DNA of 64,000 nucleotides from the NCBI RefSeq assembly GCF_034119865.1, contig NZ_CP139421.1, positions 2,046,001 to 2,110,000 of the forward strand, written 5' to 3'. Made by a program: the position numbers and the translations under genes. Below are positions 57,092 to 64,000 of the stretch, piece after piece. The DNA is from Algoriphagus sp. NG3. GTDB lineage: Bacteria > Bacteroidota > Bacteroidia > Cytophagales > Cyclobacteriaceae. The stretch's first letter is position 1, and the number at the start of each line of letters is the position of its first letter. Under the pieces are notes generated by a model that was given only the letters and a program-made list of their open reading frames with translations, made no database searches and was not told where the DNA came from.

Positions 57092-57655
57092 ATGAAAAAA
57101 TGTAGCATTACTCTGATACTAATATGCCTAATGCCCATATTGGCTTTTGCGCAGGAATTTGAAAAAGGAGACAAAGTAATTTCCTTGGGTATAGGGTTGG
57201 GTAGCAGTATCGGAAGCTTTAATACTTCCAGCCAAATTCCTGCTCTCAGTGCCCAGTACGAACAAGGAGTATGGGAGACAGGAGGCCCAGGGGTAATCAG
57301 TCTGGGAGGATATATTGGGTACAAGGCCTATACTTATGATTACTCCTCATCCTCCTACAGTTATGAGCAGAAATGGGACTACATCCTTCTTGGGGTGCGG
57401 AGCGCATACCACTGGAACGGCCACAACGTGGACAACTTAGACCTTTACGGTGGTCTGATGCTCGGCTACTACCTGCTCAACTATTCCTATTCAGACAGTA
57501 ATGGTAGTTCTACAGGCGGGGATAATTACTCTAACACCGCAGGGCTAAGCATCTATCTGGGAAGCAGATACTATTTCTCTCAGAATCTTGCAGCCTTTGC
57601 AGAAGCAGGCTACGGGGTGGCTTACCTTAACATAGGAGTAGCATTGAAATTATAA
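57092..57655 (+). CDS. Outer-membrane beta-barrel protein, paralog of the 42.5-kb gene
   Basis: 187 residues with a signal peptide (1-20, ending LAFAQ). The mature part begins FEKGDKVISLGIGLGSSIGS and ends YYFSQNLAAFAEAGYG then LNIGVALKL, matching the paralog strand by strand; a Ser/Tyr-rich loop (DYSSSSYSYEQKW) and a DSNGSSTGGDN loop are longer than in the paralog. It is followed after 5 bases by a lipoprotein gene, so the pair is probably co-transcribed. Confidence 0.82.
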   Translation: MKKCSITLILICLMPILAFAQEFEKGDKVISLGIGLGSSIGSFNTSSQIPALSAQYEQGVWETGGPGVISLGGYIGYKAYTYDYSSSSYSYEQKWDYILLGVRSAYHWNGHNVDNLDLYGGLMLGYYLLNYSYSDSNGSSTGGDNYSNTAGLSIYLGSRYYFSQNLAAFAEAGYGVAYLNIGVALKL

Positions 57656-57660
57656 GCAAA

Positions 57661-58242
57661 ATGAAAAGATCAATTTTCACTCTGATCACAATCCTCTTTC
57701 TTGCTGTCGCGTGTTCGAATGATGATAACAAACCGACTCAGACAGAAGCCGAATATTACTTTCGCTTTAAGATAAACGGTGAACAGGTAACTTACGCCTA
57801 TACTCCCGAAACACAGATTAATCTGACGGGCGGATATTTATTTGATGAAAAGAACCAATTGCATGTCATTCAAATCTCAGGGACCCAGAGCATCTACGAG
57901 CCTAGCAAAAACCAGATGGTTATATACATAAACAATTCATCTGAATTTGTGACCGGATTGACTTATTCAAACATAGAATCAGCTGATGTGACCCTCCCTT
58001 TTTACATCCTTATGGGATATTTTGACACTAACGGGGAAGGCTTTTCAGCCGCCATGAATGTGATTTCAACACCGCTGTGGGAAAACGTCTATTTAAAATT
58101 TGATGAAATCACCGACAGTGGGATTAAAGGCACTTTCTCGGGAAAACTATATCAGTACAATACCAGTTCGGGCCAAAATGTGCTGGAGGATGAAGTCCAA
58201 ATCACAGCAGGTGAATTTTATGTTCCGAGGAATAATGAATAA
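57661..58242 (+). CDS. Small secreted lipoprotein of unknown family
   Basis: 193 residues. Lipobox LAVAC with Cys18 and SNDDN after it, typical of Bacteroidetes lipoproteins that may be exported to the surface (the acidic residues after Cys fit the export signal). The body is beta-rich (AEYYFRFKINGEQVTYAY at the start, IKGTFSGKLYQYN near the end), resembling the generic lipocalin-like/DUF6252-type fold. Function unknown. It is 5 bases downstream of the barrel gene. Confidence 0.72.
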   Translation: MKRSIFTLITILFLAVACSNDDNKPTQTEAEYYFRFKINGEQVTYAYTPETQINLTGGYLFDEKNQLHVIQISGTQSIYEPSKNQMVIYINNSSEFVTGLTYSNIESADVTLPFYILMGYFDTNGEGFSAAMNVISTPLWENVYLKFDEITDSGIKGTFSGKLYQYNTSSGQNVLEDEVQITAGEFYVPRNNE

Positions 58243-58257
58243 TGAAATGGGGACTAC

Positions 58258-59322
58258 TCACTTCGGCTCAAATCCCAAAATCCCCAGCATTTTCTGAAAA
58301 TTTTTGTCCAGGGTATATTCCGCACTTACCCGCTTAAATCCCTTACGTCCCATTTCTTCCCTTAAAGCAGGGTCTTCAATTAAGCGAAGTAACTGTCCTT
58401 CCCATTCCGCCAGGTCTGATGCCAAAAAACCATTCTCCCCGTCCCTTACCACTTCAGTATTCATCCCTACGGGTGAGGCCACTACAGGAACTCCACAGGC
58501 AAGGTATTGTATAAGTTTATAGGCGCACTTCCCCTGCTCCCATTTATCATTCTCCAGAGGCATGATCCCAATATCCAAACTCTGTATAGCTGCCACTTCG
58601 GTTTCTTCAGACCAAGTGATCAGATCCTGGGTTCCGGAGAATCCAATTCCATCCCCTCTGTTGATAATGACGAGCTCGATCCTGTCTGCCAGTTTCTCCA
58701 GCACGGGAATCAGGCGATGTAAATATTTATCCGTAGTAGGAGAGCCAACCCAGCCCACCCTAACCAATTCATTTATGCGATACGTTTTCAGGCTGTATTT
58801 CTTCGGATCAATTACTGTAGGAAGAAGCTGGATGTTTTTGGCACTGGCCGCCCTTGCCCTAGCATATAAGTATGCGTTGCCCACCAGCACCTGCCTGCTA
58901 TGGCGCATGACCCAATCTATCTTATCCCCCATCCAGTACCTCACCAGCCGACTTGAATGCAGGTCATAATTATGGAATACCGCATCATCATAATCCACCA
59001 CATAGCCCTTCCCGGACTTCTCCAGAATCCATTCCCCATAGGAAGGCAGGAAAGGAAAGAGCTCCTTTTCTATCCAGATCAGATCATACCTCCATGCGCC
59101 AAGCAGTACCCACAACCTCCGGAAATAGCAGCCCATCACATTCAGGGGATGATGGTTATTTTTGCTATAAAAACGCTTAAGGTATTTCTCATTAAAAAAA
59201 GAGGAAACCCTGACCTTGTGTCCTTCCTGTTCCCAAAGCGGCAGAAACTGGTAGGTTCTCAACCTGCTTGAAGCACCGAGTGTGGGGTATTTGGGGAGAA
59301 AGAGGATTTTTTGTTTAGCCAC
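58258..59322 (-). CDS. Glycosyltransferase, GT4-like
   Basis: 354 residues of the GT-B fold. The N-terminal half starts KILFLPKYPTLGASSRLRTY; the C-terminal nucleotide-sugar half has WVGSPTTDKYLHRLIPVLE, then the conserved KLIQYLACGVPVVASPVGMN with the E-x7-E-like acidic positions reduced to one. Probably adds a sugar to an exopolysaccharide or lipid-linked glycan; donor and acceptor cannot be read. It converges with the lipoprotein gene. Confidence 0.9.
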   Translation of the reverse strand: MAKQKILFLPKYPTLGASSRLRTYQFLPLWEQEGHKVRVSSFFNEKYLKRFYSKNNHHPLNVMGCYFRRLWVLLGAWRYDLIWIEKELFPFLPSYGEWILEKSGKGYVVDYDDAVFHNYDLHSSRLVRYWMGDKIDWVMRHSRQVLVGNAYLYARARAASAKNIQLLPTVIDPKKYSLKTYRINELVRVGWVGSPTTDKYLHRLIPVLEKLADRIELVIINRGDGIGFSGTQDLITWSEETEVAAIQSLDIGIMPLENDKWEQGKCAYKLIQYLACGVPVVASPVGMNTEVVRDGENGFLASDLAEWEGQLLRLIEDPALREEMGRKGFKRVSAEYTLDKNFQKMLGILGFEPK

Positions 59323-59485
59323 CAGTAAAAATAGTCAATGGGCAATGGGCAATTTTAATGGAGAGAGTAATTGGAAGAAGTTTATAAACAAATTTACATG
59401 AATTCCGGTGAATGGATAATTTAAAGTTGGAAAGCTGAAAAACTGACACGATTACCGCATGTCCGGTGTAGGTACTGGTAGGAAA

Positions 59486-59595
59486 GGGATTTCTCCCTTT
59501 GGTCGAAATGACGCAGTGGGATTCGAAGTATCTCAGTTAATTGATGGCTTGGTGGTACTCCCAGTCATTTCGACGACCTAAGGAAGGAGAAATCT
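59486..59595. repeat. Intergenic inverted-repeat element
   Basis: GGGATTTCTCCCTTTGGTCG at 59486-59505 continuing to 59512 pairs imperfectly with 59564-59595 (GTCATTTCGACGACCTAAGG and GGAGAAATCT). Such 'agaaatctcttc / gtcatttcgacc' pairs are frequent between genes of this phylum. No gene is seen in 59323-59708. Confidence 0.6.
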
Positions 59596-59708
59596 CTTCT
59601 GAAGTCAGAAAGCTGAAATAAGAAAGCTTAAAATTGTTTGTGTGGGGTGCCCTGTGTGGCTCTTCCTTGTGTTTTTAGATGCTGGGGATGAGATTTCCAG
59701 CCAACTGT

Positions 59709-61856
59709 TTATTTCCGCTTGAATATTTTTGCTATCGTTTTCCCAATTTCATCAAGCTTCTCCAGCGATTCCGTGATTGCAGGATTCTTCAGATCAATTT
59801 GAGAATTGTCCGTGACTCCTGCCTGCATGGGATATATCAAAATGTAACTCGTGGCTTTGAAGTACTTATTCAAATAGGAAGGGATTTTAGTCATATAGTT
59901 ATGAAAAGAAGGCTTATCCTTTCTGCTTAAAACGATTATCAGATTATCATCTTGATGAAAATTTCTTGCAAGTATTAAAAAGTCATCCCAATCAGTAAAC
60001 TCTTCAAATTGGCATTCTATGGGGTGCTTTGACTGGATTTCCCGTATGAATTTCAGCGTTTCTACTGATGCATAGAAAACAAGTTTGGCTCCTGAATTCC
60101 TGGCTATATTCCAAACCTTAATAATCCAAAATGGAAAGCCTACTTCCTTTTCCGCATTTTCGGGGACGATAATTATGTGCCTTTTTATTGTTCCGAAAGG
60201 CTGCGCAGGTTTGTAAATCAATGTCGTTGAATTGCATTTTGTCAAAATCCCCTCGGTCAAATTCCCCAAGAATGAGTCAGATATTCCTTTGCTTATATGT
60301 AAGCCTACAATTAAATCAGTGATTTTATGCTCCTGCACCACGCTCGTGATCCCGTTAACAAGATTGAGGTCATAGCGAAGCAATTCATGGAGAATAGTAT
60401 CCGTTGCTGAGGCAGTAACGGCCGCTTTGCTCAAAATTTTCTTGGCTTGTTTATGCTTGGAATCGTCCAGGGAACTATTGTCCACGATACTTAACGCGTA
60501 GAGACCTTCTTTGTTTTTCTTTGACTTGACAGTAACTCCGAGGTTTATGAGTTCATCGGTGGTCTCAAGGTTGCTGATCGGGATCAAAATCCTTTCTTGG
60601 TTTTCCTCCTCATCTATCGATGTATCAGTGCTATCCAGTAAGGCTATGTTTTTAGCACCTTTTTGCGCCACAAACGTAGCATGGGTACATGTAAAAAGAA
60701 TCATCAAGACAGTTCCGTTCAAGATACTTTCACTGAGCAAGCGAATCGGCTCCCCCGTTTCTGTTTCTCCCACGATGATGTTGTACCCAACTAATACAGC
60801 TGCTAATGTTGCGGCTGCTTGCGCATTGCTTAAACCAAAAATCAATCTTCGTTCATCGATTGAGAATTTAAAGGATTTTTGGGTGATATAGGCCGCAAGA
60901 AATTTTGCCGATGTTGCCACCACTATCATTACTGATGCGACTTTTATAGTTTCAAAATCCTTGAAAAATGCCCGGTAATCAATAAGCATTCCTACACCAA
61001 TCAAAAAGAATGGGATAAAAATAGCATTCCCGACAAATTCAATCCGGTTCATTAAAGGAGATGTATGCGGAATTAAACGGTTCAGGGCCAAACCTGCCAA
61101 AAAAGCCCCTATAATAGCCTCAATACCTGCCATCTCGGCCAGAACTGCGCCCAAAAAGACCATAACCAACACAAAAATGTATTGAGAGACATTATCCTCA
61201 AACCGCTTGAAAAACCATCGGCCGATAATCGGAAAAAGCAACATGACGATCAGCCCAAAAACGATAATTGAACCAGTCAATCTCAGCCAAAATGCGGTAT
61301 TCACTTCTCCTGTAGTCATACCTACAATAACTGCAAGAACCAAAAGAGCTAGGGTATCGGTGATCAAAGTCCCCCCTACCGTGATATTCACGGCTTTATT
61401 CTTCGCCACTCCCAGTTTGCTGATTAAGGGGTAGGCTATTAACGTATGGGAAGCGAACATACTCGCCAACAAAACAGAGGAAGGGACTGAAAAACCCAGA
61501 ATATACAGACCCGCCAGTGTTCCCAATGTCATAGGAATAATGAAGGTATAAATCCCAAAGACCATACTCTTCTTGCTGTTTTTCTTAAAGTCAGCCAGGT
61601 CAATTTCCAAACCTGCAAGGAACATAATGTATAGAAGTCCTGCCGTACCTGAAAGGATAATGCTACTGTCCCTTTCCATAAGATTAATCCCATTTGGCCC
61701 GATAAGCGCACCCGCTATGATCAGCCCAAGCAGATGCGGGATTTTTATCTTATTAAGAATTATTGGGGCAAACAGAATTATTACCAATATCAAAAGGAAT
61801 TTCAATACGGGATTCGTCAGAGGCAATGTTGTCTCAAAGATGTTCAGTAGTAGCAT
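59709..61856 (-). CDS. CPA2-type cation:proton antiporter with UspA-like C-terminal region
   Basis: 715 residues. Residues 1-395 are the Na+/H+ exchanger domain with 12-13 hydrophobic helices, including LGLIIAGALIGPNGINLM and GTLITDTLALLVLAVIVGM, where the T-D-T motif contains the ion-binding Asp of the CPA2 group. Residues about 430-700 form two alpha/beta segments resembling universal-stress domains (RILIPISNLETTDELINLGV and IIIVPENAEKEVGFPFW). Likely moves K+ or Na+ against protons for pH and ion homeostasis. Confidence 0.88.
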   Translation of the reverse strand: MLLLNIFETTLPLTNPVLKFLLILVIILFAPIILNKIKIPHLLGLIIAGALIGPNGINLMERDSSIILSGTAGLLYIMFLAGLEIDLADFKKNSKKSMVFGIYTFIIPMTLGTLAGLYILGFSVPSSVLLASMFASHTLIAYPLISKLGVAKNKAVNITVGGTLITDTLALLVLAVIVGMTTGEVNTAFWLRLTGSIIVFGLIVMLLFPIIGRWFFKRFEDNVSQYIFVLVMVFLGAVLAEMAGIEAIIGAFLAGLALNRLIPHTSPLMNRIEFVGNAIFIPFFLIGVGMLIDYRAFFKDFETIKVASVMIVVATSAKFLAAYITQKSFKFSIDERRLIFGLSNAQAAATLAAVLVGYNIIVGETETGEPIRLLSESILNGTVLMILFTCTHATFVAQKGAKNIALLDSTDTSIDEEENQERILIPISNLETTDELINLGVTVKSKKNKEGLYALSIVDNSSLDDSKHKQAKKILSKAAVTASATDTILHELLRYDLNLVNGITSVVQEHKITDLIVGLHISKGISDSFLGNLTEGILTKCNSTTLIYKPAQPFGTIKRHIIIVPENAEKEVGFPFWIIKVWNIARNSGAKLVFYASVETLKFIREIQSKHPIECQFEEFTDWDDFLILARNFHQDDNLIIVLSRKDKPSFHNYMTKIPSYLNKYFKATSYILIYPMQAGVTDNSQIDLKNPAITESLEKLDEIGKTIAKIFKRK

Positions 61857-62128
61857 TTAGTCGATTTATCAACTGTTGTCCAGGCCTGTTAGCCTTATGG
61901 CAAACATACAGAGATCTGGACGTATTCCTGCTAAAAAAAAAAAAGGTATTACTTAGCAGTCCTATCAGGATATACACCTTATACAATGTCTTAATAAAAC
62001 ATCACCTATTACCCTATAAAACAATCAATTATAATATACTGACAAAACTAAAATAACAGATCAAAAGCTATACTATTGAACGATTGGCGGTTCTTCGGAA
62101 AGCCCCATTTACGATCAACTTTTCACAA

Positions 62129-62791
62129 TCATTTCTTCTTTAATATCACAGTGCTGAATGGTCTGCTTACCTCCTCTCCTGCTTTTGACCTTACCTGATC
62201 CACATAGTCTTCAGATTTTACAACTGAAAATCCTGCGAACTCCATCAACTCCAACACATCTGTTTTTTCATACAGCGTAAATCCAAATGCTGTAAAAGGC
62301 AGCCTTTCCATAAAACTCTTGTGGGCAAAGGTGATGGCGGCGGTACCCTCAGATACCAAGACCCGATAGAGTTCAGCAGCCAGTTGAGTAGGATCAGCCC
62401 AAAAGTAGATCGTGTTCACGGTAAACACGCTATCAAATGAATCAGCTTTAAAAGGTATTGCCAATCCATCATAAAGTTCAAAACGGGCCCTGTCTTGGAA
62501 AAACTCTTCAGCTTTTACCTTTGCGGCTTTTTGCATAGTCTCTGATATCTCCAGGCCCGTGTACTTGATTTCTCTAGCTTGATCCATCAGATAAGCAAGA
62601 TGTGCCGCATTGCCGTGACCTAATTCCAAAACCCTGTCAGAATCTCTTAATCTGAGGGCATCTATCGTACGCTGGGTCATCAAAATATTGCTTTCATGCA
62701 TCTGATCGGCCATCTCCAATCCTTCCTTGCCTGTAGGGTTTTTAAGTTGGGAGGCAATCAATTTCATTTCCTCTTTTAACTTGTTTTCCAT
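62129..62791 (-). CDS. Class I SAM-dependent methyltransferase
   Basis: 220 residues. Motif I is VLELGHGNAAHLAYLM (the usual E/DxGxGxG as E-L-G-H-G-N), followed by KYTGLEISETMQKAA with the acidic ribose ligand and SFDSVFTVNTIYFWADP as motif II/post I. The unconserved C-terminus carries the substrate part. No substrate can be named; small-molecule methylation is likely. Confidence 0.87.
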   Translation of the reverse strand: MENKLKEEMKLIASQLKNPTGKEGLEMADQMHESNILMTQRTIDALRLRDSDRVLELGHGNAAHLAYLMDQAREIKYTGLEISETMQKAAKVKAEEFFQDRARFELYDGLAIPFKADSFDSVFTVNTIYFWADPTQLAAELYRVLVSEGTAAITFAHKSFMERLPFTAFGFTLYEKTDVLELMEFAGFSVVKSEDYVDQVRSKAGEEVSRPFSTVILKKK

Positions 62792-62952
62792 AAGTTTTAG
62801 TTTGATTAAAAGTCATTAAAAGCTATCCCAGAAAAAGAAAACGGGATATACTGCGCAGTAGTTTTCACCTTAGATAATCGTCCTAAAATAAGGATACAGA
62901 TCAATGATAACCCAGGTTAACTCTATTAAATAGATCATGCCCAATGATTGAT

Positions 62953-63324
62953 TTAGGACTTTGTGTTTTTCATTGCTTCCTGATGCTTGGCTCCCCAGGC
63001 CTCTAGTTGGAGCATTAATGGTTCCAATTCCTTACCAATCCCCGAAAGTTCATATTCAACTCGAGGCGGCACCTCTGCATAAACGGTTCTTACCACTATG
63101 CCGTTTTCTTCCAATTTCCTTAGTTGTAAGGTGAGCATGCGTTCCGTTATTTTCGGGATTTTCCTTTTCAATTCGCTGAACCTTAATTTCCCATTCAAAA
63201 GTCGGCAGCAGATAAAAAGAGTCCATTGTCCTCCTATCAGATTGGCAGCATATATCCCTGTGCTTTCATCTTGCAGAAGTTGCCTGTTTTCAAAATTTGT
63301 TGAAGATTCCTTGATTTTTCCCAT
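62953..63324 (-). CDS. HxlR-family winged-helix transcriptional regulator
   Basis: 123 residues from the ATG at 63322-63324; the longer frame adds 29 residues that are not family-like. The GGQWTLFICCRLLNGKLRFS start, KIPKITERMLTLQLRKLEE recognition region and EVPPRVEYELSGIGKELEP wing are the HxlR pattern, including the residue pattern of redox- or quinone-sensing members (a Cys pair at the start of the helix). It diverges from a reductase gene that it probably regulates. Confidence 0.9.
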   Translation of the reverse strand: MGKIKESSTNFENRQLLQDESTGIYAANLIGGQWTLFICCRLLNGKLRFSELKRKIPKITERMLTLQLRKLEENGIVVRTVYAEVPPRVEYELSGIGKELEPLMLQLEAWGAKHQEAMKNTKS

Positions 63325-63387
63325 ACTTACATTTTTGTCGGTACCATACAATTGGTTGCCAATATACCAATTATGAGGTAGGCCCAT

Positions 63388-63395
63388 TATTTTTG
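63388..63395 (+). promoter_or_regulatory. Possible Bacteroidetes -7 box before the reductase gene
   Basis: TATTTTTG matches TAnnTTTG and lies 31 bases before the ATG at 63427 in the divergent gap. A -33 element at the right distance is not convincing. The HxlR operator would be expected in the same gap. Confidence 0.35.
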
Positions 63396-63426
63396 AACTC
63401 ATAAATTTCAATTCAAAAAAAAAACA

Positions 63427-63915
63427 ATGAAAACTATTCTTTATTCAGCGCTTACGGCAAATGGTAACTATGGGGACAGTGAAACCGGGCAACTGCCAAA
63501 ACAAGAAGAATTAAACAATTTAGATAAGCACGCAAAAGAAGCCGGGAATATAGTGATGGGTCGCAAAACATATGAAATCTTCAATGATGGTGAGATTTTC
63601 AGTGGTCTTGACGTAGTCGTGGTATCTTCCAATCGGACTTTTGAGGATGCCAAGGTAGTGGAGTCTCCGGGTGAGGCTTTGAAGTATTTAAACCTTCAAG
63701 GATATGATAAAGCCTTTGTAATCGGAGGAGTCACCTTGGCAAGTGTCTTTCTATCAGAAAATCTGATTGATGAGCTTTATATAAATATTGAGCCGTACAT
63801 AGAATCAGGTCTGAAGTTGGAACCCAATGATGGAAAATCCCTAAACCTCACCCTTCTGGGCCATCGGGAAATTGAAAAATCCGGTATAGTGCAGTTGCAT
63901 TATAAAATCAGTTAA
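63427..63915 (+). CDS. Dihydrofolate reductase-family (RibD C-terminal-like) protein
   Basis: 162 residues. ILYSALTANGNYGDSETGQ starts the fold, GNIVMGRKTYEIF and VVVSSNRTF follow, and the nucleotide-binding AFVIGGVTLASVFLSENLID leads into DELYINIEP. This is the short RibD-C/DHFR-like type common beside HxlR regulators; a reductase for a small metabolite or electrophile is likely. No signal peptide. Confidence 0.9.
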   Translation: MKTILYSALTANGNYGDSETGQLPKQEELNNLDKHAKEAGNIVMGRKTYEIFNDGEIFSGLDVVVVSSNRTFEDAKVVESPGEALKYLNLQGYDKAFVIGGVTLASVFLSENLIDELYINIEPYIESGLKLEPNDGKSLNLTLLGHREIEKSGIVQLHYKIS

Positions 63916-64000
63916 GCTTTTCCCCGACATCTTAATACCCATGGTCTAGAATATCAACAATAGCATTGATCAATAGGGAATCAATTAAAACCGATATCTC

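Noticed and set aside
1..64000. CRISPR array, tRNA or rRNA gene
   Set aside because: No regularly spaced direct repeats, no cloverleaf-like or rRNA-like sequence was found by eye.

Overview
The window looks like a chromosomal segment of a Bacteroidota bacterium, probably of the Algoriphagus/Cyclobacteriaceae kind. I infer this from the gene families (MacB/FtsX permeases with a PadR partner, GH92 mannosidase, DUF5694, DUF2339/DUF3999 pair, Bacteroidetes-style outer-membrane barrels), the moderate GC content, the lack of strong Shine-Dalgarno sites, occasional TAnnTTTG boxes, and an injection-system locus of the type described from Algoriphagus. No rRNA, tRNA, CRISPR array or intact insertion sequence was seen.

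Positions 742-27977 (almost all minus strand) hold a complete extracellular contractile injection system (eCIS), a phage-tail-like nanomachine. In transcription order it encodes an AAA+ ATPase, then (after a small oppositely oriented membrane/coiled-coil gene) a tail-terminator/cap protein, an unrecognised protein, one sheath protein, two tube proteins, a tiny DUF5908 protein, a LysM baseplate-hub protein, a VgrG-like spike, a PAAR tip, a gp25-like baseplate protein, a giant baseplate protein, a fibre-like protein, a second giant baseplate protein, a tape-measure-family protein of 1460 residues, a membrane-anchored GH18-like protein that has lost the catalytic glutamate, and finally two probable cargo proteins. 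The two cargo candidates share an N-terminal motif found in eCIS-associated proteins; one also carries an eCIS-core/DUF4157 domain with an HEAWH motif. The locus is flanked by decayed genes: a frameshifted cytosine-5 DNA methyltransferase at 192-540 and a truncated AraC regulator at 28039-28245. The most interesting unexplained parts are the cargo proteins, the GH18-like membrane protein, the divergent small coiled-coil gene and the unknown protein between cap and sheath.

Positions 28.5-31.2 kb carry a small minus-strand metabolic set: GNAT acetyltransferase, YdcZ-type transporter, dienelactone hydrolase and a Crp/Fnr regulator, divergent from a secreted GH92 alpha-mannosidase (31.4-33.8 kb). 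Positions 33.8-41.8 kb hold an alpha-2-macroglobulin lipoprotein and penicillin-binding protein 1C operon. From 42.5 to 58.2 kb are paralogous outer-membrane barrels, two FtsX-type ABC permeases (one co-transcribed with a PadR repressor), a DUF5694 protein, a TPR protein and a DUF2339/DUF3999 membrane pair, separated by repeat-bearing intergenic DNA. The last part (58.2-64 kb) has a glycosyltransferase, a CPA2-type cation/proton antiporter with a UspA-like tail, a methyltransferase, and a divergent HxlR regulator / dihydrofolate-reductase-like pair.
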